A stretch of DNA of 64,000 nucleotides from Diacronema lutheri (GCA_019448385.1 JAGTXO010000061.1:124001-188000); one strand, 5' to 3'; shown: positions 27,911 through 37,934, numbered from the stretch's first letter. Made by a program: numbers and translations. Notes: generated by a model from the sequence alone, not told the origin.

Positions 27911-30900
27911 CGCCACGAGCCTGCGCGCGGCGCGGACGCTTGCGCGCGAGCGAGCGACGAGGCGTCCGCGCCCGCGCCCGAGCCGTGCGCGCAGTACGGC
28001 GCGTGCGAGCCTCCACACGCCGCCGGCGGACGCGGGTCGCGCTGCGATTCGCGCTCGCGCGTGCCGCCGCGCGAGCAACCGCCGCGCGTTTGGCCGCCGT
28101 TCCTCCTCTCCGAGCCGCGATGCGACTTTCGGCGCTACCTCTACCAAGGCGGGATCGAGCGGCTGGAGCATTACGTCGGCGCGCACAGGACCGACATGGT
28201 GATGGCCCACCTCGCCGAGCAGGACAAGTTGTACGCCAAGAACTGCGACGAGATGGGCCAGCCACGCATGCGCACTGCCGTGCAGCTCGCGGCGGCGGCG
28301 GCTGCGCGCGCTTCCGACGCTGCGCGCAGCGCCGCCGCCGCGCTGCCCGCGCCCGCCGCGCCGCTGCCGGCCGCCGCGCCGCCTGCCGCCGAGCCCGCGC
28401 CGCACGCCGAGGCCGAAGTGTGTGGCGAGTGCGAGCCGGGCGCGCCACGAGCGTGCGCCGATGGCGGCGAGGCGGAGGCGCGCGCCGGCGCAGCTCGCGC
28501 CGACCGCTCGCCGCTGCCGCCCGCCGCTGCTGCCGACGCACGCGCAACGGCGGGCGCGCGTGCGCCGCGCATGCCGTCGCGCCGCGCGTGCGGTGCGCGC
28601 TGCGCGCACGGCTGCGCTGCCACGGGCGGCGATGAGCGCGCGAGCCGTGCAGCCACCGGTGCGACCAGCTGCGCTGACGCCTCCTCTGACGCCTCCTCCT
28701 CGGGCGAATCCCTCTACGCGGGCTCGGACTCTGACTCCGACAGCGGCGACGGCGGTGGCGGGCGCGGCGGCGGGCGCGGCGGCGGGCGCGGCGGCGGGCG
28801 TGGCGGGCGTGGCGGGCGTGGCGGGCGCGGCGGCGGGCGCGGCGGGCGTGGCGGGCGTGGCGGACGCGGCGGACGCGGCGCCGGTGGCGGCGGTGGCGGC
28901 GCCGGCGGCGGCGGTGGCGGGCGTGGTGGCGGGCCACCGCGGAAGCGGCGGCGGCACGTGCGCGCCACGCAGCGGACGAACGCGCTCGACGACGCGGACC
29001 GCGCCCAGTCCATCAAGCTGCAGCTGAAGACCATCGTGCGCCCCGCCTACCTACAGCGCCTGCAGGACTTTGCGGTCAAATTTGACCGCATCGCCGCGCT
29101 CGCGATCGAGGTCGGCGTCGACTTTGCCGAGCGCGCGCTGCGCTCCGGCGAGGAGCTGCCCGCCGTGTGGACGGAGTCCTACTGGAGGGCGGTCATCTGG
29201 GCCGTGACGCGGAGGGCAAACGCGGGAGGCGCGCCTCCGCAGCACGGCCAGCTCGGCGCTGACCTCGCGGACTTTGCCGGCGCGCACCACGCCGTGCTCG
29301 CGGCGGGCGGGCCGATCGAGGTCGCGTACATGAAACCGCCGCTTAACTTCCTCGCCGCGCAGCTCACGGCCAACTACGCGAACCACGTGCGCACGTCGGG
29401 CCTGTACGGCGCGCTCGAGGCGCTCGTCAAGGTGCACCTCGCGAGGGCCACGCGCGCCGAGCAGGTTGCTGCGGCTGGGCTCGCCGCGCCGCCGGCCGGC
29501 AACGGCGCGCTGTCCGCACAGACGATGCGGCACGCGCGCCGCCGCTGCACGCGGCTCATCTGGCGCGGCCAGATCGACGACGCGTCGCTGCCCGCGGCGC
29601 TGCGCGACGACGACGACCTGCTGCGCGAAGTGCTGCCCGCTTGGGAGCTCTTTGACGCCGACTACGATGGCGACCACAACATGGGTTGGTACCTCAATCG
29701 CCCGCCGGGCGAGAGCAACAACGTGGGCGACGGGTACAGGGCGATGCTCCGCGTGCTCGACGCCGCGCGGCAGGCCAACGGCGACAAGCCGATCGGCCCG
29801 AAGCGCCTTCCGGGCAAGAAGAGCCTCATCGTCGGCCACTTCCTCCGCATCGACGCCGAATTCCTCCAGCAGTGGCTGCGCTGCACCGAGGACTTTGAGC
29901 GGGCGTTTGGCAGAGGCAGCGACGCGGGGCGGCCGATCACCGCAGGCAACAACCGCACGCGCATCTTCAACGTGGTGTTCAAGATGGACGTGTCGCGCGC
30001 GCTCCGGCGCGCCAACCGCACGGGTGGCCACGTCTCGTCGATCCAGACGGACGGCAAGGCCGCGTCCGTCCTGCGCACGTGCGACGCGCCGCTCGCGAGT
30101 CGCCTTGGCGGGCGCGACGAGCTCGGGCGCACCGACTACCTCGACCGCGAGACGCTGCGCCGCTACACGCCCGAGCAGATCGTCGTGTTCGACCCGGGCA
30201 AGAACAAGCACTTCTTCGCGTGGGCGTGCGCGCTGTTCGGCGCGACGCGTCCGCGCACGCTCAGCTGGTCGGCGGCGCGGCACCGGCGGCTCGCCGGCGA
30301 GCGCCGCGCGACGGAGCGGATGCTGCGGCGCAAGAAGATGACGGTCGTGCGCGGCGACCCGCAGCGCCGCTCGATCGCGCAGCTCGAGGAGGCGCTCGCG
30401 GGCCGCGACGGCCACGGCGCGCCGCTGCTCAACGAGGACGAGCGCCGCGAGGCGCGCGAGCTGCTGCGAGGCGCGTACGGGCACGAGTGGTTCCGCACGC
30501 GCCGCATGCACGCCTACTCCAACCACCAGCGCGCGCACAGCAGGATGGTCGACGCGTTCGCGGCGACGTACGGCGGGCCGGGCGAGGTCGTGATCGCGGT
30601 CGGCGACTGGAGTCTGCAGCTGCACTACCCCAAGTTTGGCAAGTGGCACGAGCGCGGCAAGATGCCGTCGCAGACGATGGGCATCGTCGACGCCTTCCGC
30701 GCGCGCGGCTACACGATCGGCTTCATCGACGAGAGCTACACGTCGCAGGACTGCAGCAAGTGCGACGGCAAGAGCTGCTGCGACTTCTTCACCAAGACGC
30801 GCCGGCAGGTCCGCGTGCGCAAGCACGACCCGTCGAGCCCGATGACCAACCGCGTCGTCAAGACGCTCGTGCGCTGCGCGTGGTGCCGAACCATCTTTGA

Positions 30901-30961
30901 CCGCGACTTCAACGCCGCGCGCAACATCTACAAGAAGGCGCTCGAGCTGCGCGGGCCGTGA
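27698..30961 (+). CDS. Fanzor nuclease B, intact RuvC domain
   Basis: Eukaryotic TnpB-like RNA-guided endonuclease. The frame is open from about 26525 to TGA 30961; I give the first ATG that falls in a non-repeat frame context (27698), 1,087 residues, but the true start is uncertain. The globular part begins near FLLSEPRCDFRRYLYQGGIE (about residue 138). An Arg/Gly low-complexity linker (residues about 350-420) follows, then a basic KRRRHVR patch. The RuvC-I motif is VVFDPGKNKHFF (Asp832). RuvC-II is GFIDESYTSQDCSKC (Glu1012), with both ribbon Cys pairs (CSKC and CAWC). RuvC-III is IFDRDFNAARNIYK (Asp1070). All three catalytic acidic residues and four zinc-binding Cys are present, as in active family members. 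No transposase lies in the unit. The gene is convergent with the MBOAT gene. Confidence 0.85.
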   Translation: MAGRCATVALPPIAAGLAVLAKLSARAACEWALAGGVSRDGAIAAASALAQVWATTRLHTAAHAMLGGGRRRHEPARGADACARASDEASAPAPEPCAQYGACEPPHAAGGRGSRCDSRSRVPPREQPPRVWPPFLLSEPRCDFRRYLYQGGIERLEHYVGAHRTDMVMAHLAEQDKLYAKNCDEMGQPRMRTAVQLAAAAAARASDAARSAAAALPAPAAPLPAAAPPAAEPAPHAEAEVCGECEPGAPRACADGGEAEARAGAARADRSPLPPAAAADARATAGARAPRMPSRRACGARCAHGCAATGGDERASRAATGATSCADASSDASSSGESLYAGSDSDSDSGDGGGGRGGGRGGGRGGGRGGRGGRGGRGGGRGGRGGRGGRGGRGAGGGGGGAGGGGGGRGGGPPRKRRRHVRATQRTNALDDADRAQSIKLQLKTIVRPAYLQRLQDFAVKFDRIAALAIEVGVDFAERALRSGEELPAVWTESYWRAVIWAVTRRANAGGAPPQHGQLGADLADFAGAHHAVLAAGGPIEVAYMKPPLNFLAAQLTANYANHVRTSGLYGALEALVKVHLARATRAEQVAAAGLAAPPAGNGALSAQTMRHARRRCTRLIWRGQIDDASLPAALRDDDDLLREVLPAWELFDADYDGDHNMGWYLNRPPGESNNVGDGYRAMLRVLDAARQANGDKPIGPKRLPGKKSLIVGHFLRIDAEFLQQWLRCTEDFERAFGRGSDAGRPITAGNNRTRIFNVVFKMDVSRALRRANRTGGHVSSIQTDGKAASVLRTCDAPLASRLGGRDELGRTDYLDRETLRRYTPEQIVVFDPGKNKHFFAWACALFGATRPRTLSWSAARHRRLAGERRATERMLRRKKMTVVRGDPQRRSIAQLEEALAGRDGHGAPLLNEDERREARELLRGAYGHEWFRTRRMHAYSNHQRAHSRMVDAFAATYGGPGEVVIAVGDWSLQLHYPKFGKWHERGKMPSQTMGIVDAFRARGYTIGFIDESYTSQDCSKCDGKSCCDFFTKTRRQVRVRKHDPSSPMTNRVVKTLVRCAWCRTIFDRDFNAARNIYKKALELRGP

Positions 30962-30966
30962 GCGAC

Positions 30967-31033
30967 GGGGCTGCCGCCGGACACGAGCGCGCGCGCGCGC
31001 GCACCGCGCGCTCGTGTCCGGCGGCGCAGCCCC
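30967..31033. repeat. 27-bp-stem hairpin starting 6 bp after the Fanzor B stop codon
   Basis: GGGGCTGCCGCCGGACACGA... (30967-30993) pairs with 31005-31033, apart from a 2-base bulge. An 11-base GC-rich loop lies between. Weaker pairing extends outward towards the stop codon. In TnpB and Fanzor loci this position, directly 3' of the gene, is where the guide (omega) RNA is encoded; that role is inferred here. Confidence 0.75.
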
Positions 31034-31236
31034 CTCGCCGCTCGCTCGCGCCCGAGCTGACGCGCGCGGCCGCGCGCGTGGCGAGCTCCTCCGCTCGCCA
31101 CGCACCGCGGTTGCCGACGCGCGCTCGCGCAAGCACCACCACCACGCCGCAAGGCGCACAGACCTGCACGCTCCGTACGGCGGCGCTGCTGTCGGAGACA
31201 AGTTGCTTGCCTCCAGCAGCAGGCCGTCGGGCCGAT

Positions 31237-31262
31237 CCGCCCCGTGCATGTGCACGGGGCGG
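31237..31262. repeat. Perfect 12-bp-stem hairpin
   Basis: CCGCCCCGTGCA (31237-31248), a 2-base loop TG, and the exact complement at 31251-31262. It lies 276 bp downstream of Fanzor B. Confidence 0.9.
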
Positions 31263-31338
31263 TCGGGCACTTGGGTTACCGCGTCCGCGGATCGCGCGCG
31301 CACAGGCGCGCGCGGCTGCGTTCGCGCACAGGCCGCTA

Positions 31339-32691
31339 CTAGGTGTGCGGTCCCCTCTGCTCGGAGTTTGCGCCGATGGCACAGGCCGCCGGCGTCACGC
31401 AAACGAGGTCACATCGTCTGCCGCAGTTTGGGCGAGCCCAGTTTGGGCGAGCCCAGCTGTGGGCCCCCGGCCGCGCTGGCCGGGGGCGCGTTGCTTTCTG
31501 GATGCGGCGGCCCCAGAGAGCGCGCCCCTGCCCCTGCGGTCGGCGCGCGTGCGCGCGCCGACCGCAGGGGCCAGGGTTGCGATCATGTATGGGGCGCACA
31601 GGCGCCCTATATATGAAGACGAAGATCTCGTGCACGCAGATCAGCGCGCGCGCGACGAGCGCGACGCCGCGCGGCGCGCGCGCGCGCAGCAGCGCGAGTG
31701 TCGGCTCGTAGACGGCAGTGCGCATGGCGGCGGATGCGAGGAGGAGAAATGGCACGTGCAAGAAAAAAGCGTAGTAGCGCAGCTGCACCGGGGCCGCGTC
31801 GTGCCACCACGCCGAGACGGCGAAAACGCAGAGCTGACGCGCCCACGCCGCGCGCAGAGGCGCGCGCCTGTACACAATGTCGGCCAACCAGCGCGAGACG
31901 GAGGTGTTCCACGCGCGCACGCGCTGGCGCGCGCAGCTGCCAAACTCGATCGTCTGCACGTCGGTCGAGGCCGCGAGCTCGGCCGGCAGGCCGAAGAGCC
32001 GCCCGGCCGCCTCAGCAACGCTCCACGCGCAGTAGAGACGCAGCCGCACTTGCGCGAGGGAGAGCTGAGCGTACAGCAGCCGCGCGCCCAGCCACGGCAG
32101 CCGCGCGGCGAAGTCGGCCGTGCCGATCGGCGCGATCGGGAAGCGCTCGCGCAGCACGATGAAGCCGCACGCGTAGCACGCCGCGCGGCATAGCGCGGCG
32201 AGCGCGCCCAGCCAGTCGCGATGCGCGTGCCCGTGGTGGATCGCCGCCTCGTGCTGCGCAAAGGTGAGGTAGGGCATCGTGAAGAGGCCGTAGAAAGAGA
32301 GCGAGTAGGCCACGTGCTCGTACATGCTCTGCGCGCACGGCGCGCCGTCGGCCAAGTGGAAGCCGAGCGCGGCGTGCCGCAGCGTCAGCACGAGGTGCAG
32401 GCCGTTGCCGATCCCGCTCAGCCCGCCGGGCGCGAGGCGCAGCGCGAGCTGCACGCCGAAGGCGAAGGCTAGCGATGCGATGGGCGCACTCGCGCGCGGC
32501 ACCGCGCGGAGCAGCACGTAGAGCGCCGCCGAGCAGGCGGGCGCGTGCCACAGCCGGAAGAGGCCGCACAGGAACGCGCCGGGCAGCACGCACGCGAGGC
32601 GGCGGTGCGTCGGGTGCGCGAGCTGCGCGATGAGGCCGCCCCACAAGAGCGCCAGCGCGAGAACGAGCAAATAGGCATCCTCGCTCCGCAT
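31339..32691 (-). CDS. MBOAT-family acyltransferase (lysophospholipid acyltransferase-like)
   Basis: A multi-pass ER membrane protein that moves acyl groups from acyl-CoA to a lysolipid or related acceptor. ATG at 32691 starts MRSEDAYLLVLALALLWGGL. Several hydrophobic helices follow. The first conserved family block is RVRAWNTSVSRWLADIVYRR. The active-site block is VFAVSAWWHDAAPVQLRYYA, where the His fits the family's invariant histidine (commonly SAFWHG). The enzyme-like sequence ends with ALICVHEIFVFIY at about 31608. The remaining 90 residues (RAPVRPIHDRNPG..., with repeated WARPN) run through hairpins and a TATATAT motif. They look like sequence gained by insertion of the adjacent mobile unit. 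The gene shares a 105-bp divergent promoter interval with the SDR gene. The substrate cannot be told from sequence. Confidence 0.78.
   Translation of the reverse strand: MRSEDAYLLVLALALLWGGLIAQLAHPTHRRLACVLPGAFLCGLFRLWHAPACSAALYVLLRAVPRASAPIASLAFAFGVQLALRLAPGGLSGIGNGLHLVLTLRHAALGFHLADGAPCAQSMYEHVAYSLSFYGLFTMPYLTFAQHEAAIHHGHAHRDWLGALAALCRAACYACGFIVLRERFPIAPIGTADFAARLPWLGARLLYAQLSLAQVRLRLYCAWSVAEAAGRLFGLPAELAASTDVQTIEFGSCARQRVRAWNTSVSRWLADIVYRRAPLRAAWARQLCVFAVSAWWHDAAPVQLRYYAFFLHVPFLLLASAAMRTAVYEPTLALLRARAPRGVALVARALICVHEIFVFIYRAPVRPIHDRNPGPCGRRAHARRPQGQGRALWGRRIQKATRPRPARPGAHSWARPNWARPNCGRRCDLVCVTPAACAIGANSEQRGPHT
31424..31453. repeat. 15-bp tandem repeat, two copies
   Basis: CAGTTTGGGCGAGCC occurs twice in direct succession. 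On the minus strand it gives a repeated WARPN in the unusual tail of the MBOAT protein. Confidence 0.9.
31463..31487. repeat. Perfect 10-bp-stem hairpin
   Basis: GCCCCCGGCC (31463-31472), loop GCGCT, complement at 31478-31487. One of four hairpins in the 600 bp after Fanzor B. Confidence 0.9.
31531..31570. repeat. Perfect 19-bp-stem palindrome
   Basis: CCCCTGCGGTCGGCGCGCG (31531-31549), a 2-base centre, and the exact complement at 31552-31570. It ends 38 bp before the TATATAT at 31608, a candidate right end of the Fanzor B unit. Confidence 0.95.
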
Positions 32692-32796
32692 AGGCGAGGC
32701 CGACGCGCTGCACGACGCGCTGCCAGTGCAGCACCAGTCCCCCACGCGCGTCCCGGGCGTCCGGTGCAAAGCAAAAACAGTCAGTTCGGAGTCGGC
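32692..32796. promoter_or_regulatory. Divergent promoter interval (MBOAT / SDR gene)
   Basis: A 105-bp gap between the two start codons of head-to-head genes, so both promoters must lie here or overlap the first exons. No TATA box or other element is evident. If the SDR gene starts at the later ATG 33211, the interval would be longer. Confidence 0.3.
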
Positions 32797-35700
32797 ATGG
32801 CGTTGAGGGGGGACGGGCAGGCGTCCCGCCCGCCGGCGCTGCGCGTGCCCGCGCAGCCGGGCGGGTTCGAGGTCCGACCGGTGGGCCCGCCGCGCCCCGG
32901 CCGTCGCGCGTCCGACGCCGGGCGTGCGCTGCGTGCGAGTGCGAACGCGAGGGCGGCAGAAGGCGGCGGCGGCGGCTCGCGCGGCTCGTGCGGCTCGCAC
33001 CGGTCATTGTCGTCAGGTGGCGCGCGGGGCGGTGGGGCGCAACCGCGGCCGTGCACGCCGCACACGGCGCGCACATCCAGCTCGGGGCGGCGCCGCTCGC
33101 CGCGCAGCACGTCGAGCGGCCCGACCAGCAGCGTCGGCTTCCTGACGCCGCGCGTCAACCCGAGAGGCGCGCTGAGCAGATGGGTCGCGCGCCGGCGCGG
33201 CTCGCGCGAGATGCGGCTCGAGGCGCAGCCGGCGGCTGATGTGGACGCGGCGCGGCAGCCAGTCGTGGTGCTCACCTTCACGCTGCTCACGCGCGCCGAC
33301 CTCGACCTCGCCGCCACATTTGCGCTCAACGGTTGGCGGGTGGTGCTCGCCGGCGGGTGCGGCACGCGCGGCTTTGCCGACGGCCTCCATGCGGTCGACG
33401 AGGTGAAGGCGGAGGTGGCCCGGCGGCGCGAGCAACTTGCAGGCCGAGCTGCTGCGCGGACTGGCGCCGCCGCCGCCGCGGCTGCTGCTGCCGCCGCCGG
33501 ACCGGCTGCTGCTGCCGCCGGACCGGCGGCGAGCGGCGGCGAGCCGTACGCGCCGGCGCACCCGCGCGCGGCGCAGCTGGCCGGGCTCGTGCGCACCGAG
33601 GCGCCGCACGAGGGCACGCCCGCATGCTCGGATGCGCGCGCGGGCGCAGCGGCGCTCGTGGGCGCCGGCCCGTCGCAGCCCACGCCCGCCGCCACGGCCA
33701 TCGGCGACACCTCGGGCGAGCGGCGCGCAGACGGCGGGCGTGGCGTCGATGCGGAGGGCGCGAGCGTCAGCTTCATGCGGCTCGATTGCGGCTCGCTGCA
33801 GTCGGTGGTGCGCTTCGCGCAGCGCGCGCGATCCAAGCTGCCCCAGGTCGACGCGCTCGTCCTCTGCGCGGAGGTGAACTACGGACTGGCAGAGGCACGC
33901 GCTGGGTCGCGCCGCGGCCGGCCGCTCGTTGGCGTCGACGGGTATGAGTACCTGCTCGCGGCAAATGTGCTCTCGCCTTTCCTCGCAGCGTCGCTCCTCC
34001 TGCGCCAGCTCGCGAGCGCGCCGCAGGTGCGCGCCGCGCCGCGCGACCCCGCCGGCGCGAGTGCGCGCGCCGCGCGTGACGCGTGACGCGTGACGCGTGA
34101 CGCGCGGGATGTGCGCGGCGCGGTCGCAGGCGCGCATCCTCGTCTCAAGCTCGGGCGCGGCCGCGCACTGCCTCGGCTCTGCGGGCCTGTCGGCGCGCTC
34201 CCTCTCCGAGCTCTTTGATCTGCAGGGCGCGTGGGACGAGCACCGCTGGGCGGGAAAAATCCATTCGGGCGTGCTTGGACGGCGGACGGCGCGCGGCGAC
34301 GGCAGCCGCTCGCGTGCGCTCCGCGTCGATTGCCTCGACGCGATCGGCTGGCCGGCAGATGAGGACCGGTTCTCGCCGGGCGCGCAGGCCGCCGCCGCGC
34401 AGCTCTGTCGCCTTCTCCTCGCCACGCAGCTCGCGAAGGCGCTCGCGCACACGCGCGTGCGCGTGTGCACGTACGACCCGCGCGAGCTGCTCGCCGAAAC
34501 GGCCGGCGCGCGCGCGGGCGCGGGCGCGGGCGCGGCGCGCGACGCGCTCGCCGCGCTGCGTGGCGCGGCGCGCGGCGCGCATGGGCGCGCCGCCGTCGTC
34601 GCGCCGTTCGCGCCGGCGCACGGCGCGCGCGCCGGCGCGCGCGCGCGCTCGCCACCTCCCGCCACGTTCTCGCGGCGGCCGCGCGCGTGCGCGCACACGC
34701 ACGCGGACGGCGCCGGCGCGCGCCGTCCATCGCCGCGACGTGCGCCGCCGCCTTTTGCGGGGTGTGCGAGCAGCGCGGCCGCGCGGCGCGCGCCCGCCAC
34801 GGCGCAGCCGACGGCGTTGCCGCCCGTCGCGGCGGGCGGCTCGACGGGCGTTGCGGCGTTGGCCGGCGTGCCCGCGATTCGCGTCGCGCAGGCCGCCGCT
34901 GAGCTCGCGCCGCGGCCTCTGTACACCGTGCGCGAGTCGGACTACTCGACGCGCTCGTCCTTCATCCACTCGCCGCTCCACTCGCCGTCCGTCGTACTGC
35001 GACGCTCCGTAGCGCCGCCTGCGGGCGGCAGTTGGGCGGCGATGGCTGAGGCGACAGTGGCCGGGCGCGTTGCGCGCGGCACGCCGGCCGCGAGCCCGCC
35101 GCCGTCGCCACCCTGGCCGCAGCCGAGCGGCGGCGAGTCGCCGACGACTGCGGCCGCGCCCGCCATCGCGACGCCGCTTGGGCCGGGCAGCGCGCCGTCG
35201 AGCGGCCGACCGTCGCCGCCGCGCGCGCGCTGCGGCGACCTTTTCCGCCAGCCCGCGCCGCCGCAGCCGCGTGCGGCCCATGGCGAGTGCGGCCGCCGCT
35301 CGCGCAGCTCCGAGCCGATTTCAATGTTGGGCGCCGAGGCTTTGGGCGGTGGACCGATCGATCAGTCGGCCTCCGCCGCGGCGTGCGGCGCCGGTGCGGG
35401 CACGTTGGAAGGCGCGGTCGCGCGAGCAGCCGGCGCGTTCGGCGGAGATGCGGGCGTGGGCGCCGGCGCCGGCGCCGGCGCCGGCGCCGGCGCGCGGCGT
35501 GGCAAGCGCTGGTCGATGCAAGGGCTGCCAACACAAATCGCCGCTCTCTCGCGGCAGGTGGCGATGGGCGGCGACAGGCAGGCGCGCAACGTTTCGCCGC
35601 CGCACCGCGCACGGCCCGTCCTCCCGCCCGACCGCTCGGCCTTGGAGCTGGCGACGGCTGTGTACGCCATGGCCTCGTGCCGCGAGTTTGGCGCGCACGC

Positions 35701-36212
35701 GCCGGCCGCAACCGCCCGCTCGCGCGCGGACGCGGCCAAGGGGATGCCCACGGGCGTCTTTTACGCGCTCCGCGCCAAGAAGTGGCTGCAGCTCTCCATC
35801 GTACGCGCGCGCGCGCGCGTGCGCGCCGGCGGCCACCGTTGCGCCGCGCCGCGCGCCGCTTACGCGCCGCGCGCCGTCACGTCGGCGCGGCGCAGGACGC
35901 CAAGCCCACGGGCGCGCTTTCGCTCGTCAACGCCGCCTCGCGCGGCCTCTCGGCGGCGGTTGGCGCGGACGCGGCCGCGCAGCCTCCGGCCGAGCTCAGC
36001 GTCGTGCACGTTGATTTAAGAAGCGCGGGTGCGGCGCGCCTGCTCGTCGAGGAGGCGATCGAGCGGACGGGCGTCGAGATCCGCGTCGAGCAGTTCCAAT
36101 CGGGCGCGCTGCAGCCCGCCGTCGAGGAGGACGAGGCGAGCGAGCTCTTGCGCAGGCGTGCGCTCGCCGCGCGCGCCGCGTCCGATCTGTTGCTTCGGAA
36201 GAAGAGTGGGCT

Positions 36213-36255
<43 letters not shown>

Positions 36256-36415
36256 GGCGCAGGCGCGGGCGCGCGCGCGCTCGGCAACGCATCGCCCGGC
36301 CTCAAGCCGAGCCGGCAGGAGAGCGGCAACTGGACGAGCGCCGCCGGCTGGATCTCGAGCAGGCGCGGCACGGGGAGCGATTGGGGCCCGTCCTTGGAGC
36401 GAGAGCGTTCTGAGC

Positions 36416-36454
<39 letters not shown>

Positions 36455-37359
36455 GTGCGCAGCCGCAGCCGCAGCCGCGCACGGCGGGCGCGGCGGGCGG
36501 TGGCGGGGCGGGCGGCTTCATCGGGCAGCTCGCCGCGCACAGCCCGTCGCGCCGCTCACCCGCGCACGCGCAACAGCCGTGGGCGGCCGTTACGCCCAGC
36601 GGCTGCGGCGGGCCGCACGCACAGCCCGTGGCGGGCGGCGCGGGCGGATTCGTGTCTGTCCTTGCGTCGGGGCTGTCGGCGGGCGTCGCGACGGTGCTCA
36701 GCCCGGGCAGGCGCTCCGTCGGCCATTCCACGCGCAACTCGTCGCTCGCGCCGTCCGCGCGCGGCTCGCCGTTGCACACAGCGCGCGTGCTTGACGCCCT
36801 CGGCCGTGCAGCGAGCGGCGCGGCGCAGCCGCCGCTGCGCTCGGTGGCGGCCGGCGGTGATGGCGCGCCGTTCTGGATGCGCGCGCCGTCGGCGAGCCGC
36901 CCGCTGTGCGCCGGCGGCGACGCGGCCTGGCCCAGCGCCCCCCCGGGCGGACGTGCTGTGCGCTCGGAGGAGGCGGCGGGGCGCGCGGACGACGGAGGTG
37001 ACGCCCACACGGGCGCGATGACGCTGCGCTTGCCCGGCTCGGCGGCGTGCGCCGTGCAGGCTGGCCGCCGTTCGAGCTCACCTACCCCTCCCGCGAGCGG
37101 CTTGCCGGCGCGCAAGGCGCCGGCGCGCTCGCCCTCCGGCGGGAGCTGCGCAAGCAGCGGCGCGCGCGGTGACGATGCGGCGGGCTGCGGCGTGGGGTAC
37201 GGCACGTCGTCGCCGCCCTCCATCCTACGCTTGTCGCGCTTCGTCTCGTCTGGCGGCTCGTCCGACGACGGCGGCGGCGAGGGCGCGCTTGTGCGGTCTC
37301 CGAGCGGCAGGCCGACGCTCGACATCACAAGGAGTGGCGTCGCGCTTGTGCAGATCTGA
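32797..37359 (+). CDS. Short-chain dehydrogenase-like protein with a long low-complexity C-terminal region
   Basis: The model is join(32797-34026, 34130-35800, 35896-37359), 1,454 residues, both introns GT-AG and phase 0. The SDR part (from about residue 150) shows RQPVVVLTFTLLTRADLDLA for the dinucleotide-binding strand, the DCGSLQSVVRFAQRARSKLP segment, VDALVLCAEVNYGLAEA in place of the usual NNAG strand, and ARILVSSSGAAAHCLG across the first splice. The catalytic Tyr-x3-Lys region appears replaced (AAAAQLCRLLLATQLAKAL), so it may not be an active reductase. The rest is Ala/Gly/Pro/Ser-rich. It contains a conserved-looking island around LELATAVYAMASCREF and KKWLQLSI/DAKPTGALSL across intron 2, which I do not recognise. 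The start could also be ATG 33211. Intron 1 carries a 7-bp tandem repeat. Confidence 0.6.
34074..34101. repeat. Four tandem 7-bp units within intron 1 of the SDR gene
   Basis: GCGTGAC repeated four times. It introduces stops in all readings, consistent with its position inside the intron 34027-34129. Confidence 0.9.
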
Positions 37360-37659
37360 CCGCGAGACCTCAGCCCGACCTCTCAGCAAAGAGAAGCGCC
37401 TTTCAGCGCAACGCTCTTGCCCCGCATCAGTCTCAAAAAAGAATCTGCGCGCTCTGTGTGCCGCACGGGGCGAGGCCGTCGGCCGGCTTATGTGCGAGGC
37501 CAGAAACGCGCTTGTTCGGGCAAGCCGAAGGGCCTCTCTCGTCCTTCGCGAGCTGCGCGCGTGGCGTGGCAGCGCGACGCGCATATCCGCGTGCTGCGGG
37601 GCGACGTGCTTGCGAACGACTCGACGGGAGACGCGCGCTCCGTGTGAGCGTGCGTGCGC

Positions 37660-37818
37660 TCAGCGTTGGGTCCTCGTCGCGGCGCTGTGCTCGCGCGTGT
37701 CGGAGGAGCGCTGCGCCTGCAGGCGGGTCAGGATGGCGGAGAGGAGCGACGCGACTTGCAGCAGGACGGCCACGTAGACTGCGTACAACGCCGCGAGCGC
37801 AGTCGTGCCGCCGAGCAT
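37660..37818 (-). CDS. Small membrane ORF (52 aa) downstream of the SUV3-like gene
   Basis: ATG at 37818 gives MLGGTTALAALYAVYVAVLL then QVASLLSAILTRLQAQRSSD, a long hydrophobic helix with a short polar tail. It lies on the same strand as the SUV3-like gene, 117 bp after its stop. It could be a tail-anchored microprotein or a terminal exon of an unrecognised gene. The rest of 37360-37934 shows no other supported gene. Confidence 0.3.
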   Translation of the reverse strand: MLGGTTALAALYAVYVAVLLQVASLLSAILTRLQAQRSSDTREHSAATRTQR

Positions 37819-37934
37819 CTGCACGACCGCGGCCGCGGCGGCACGACGGGCGGCACGCCGGGCGGCACGATGGCGGCGCAACGTTTTGAAAATGGAGGGC
37901 CTTCTCTTTTTAAAATCGGTGCGATGAGCGGCGC

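Noticed and set aside
30960-31040. Rho-independent-type terminator after Fanzor B
   Set aside because: Strong hairpin but no T tract, and such terminators are not expected in a eukaryotic nuclear gene.
34077-34106. Frameshift in the SDR gene caused by 7-bp repeat slippage
   Set aside because: A phase-0 GT-AG intron (34027-34129) removes the repeat and joins PQ to ARILVSSSG correctly.
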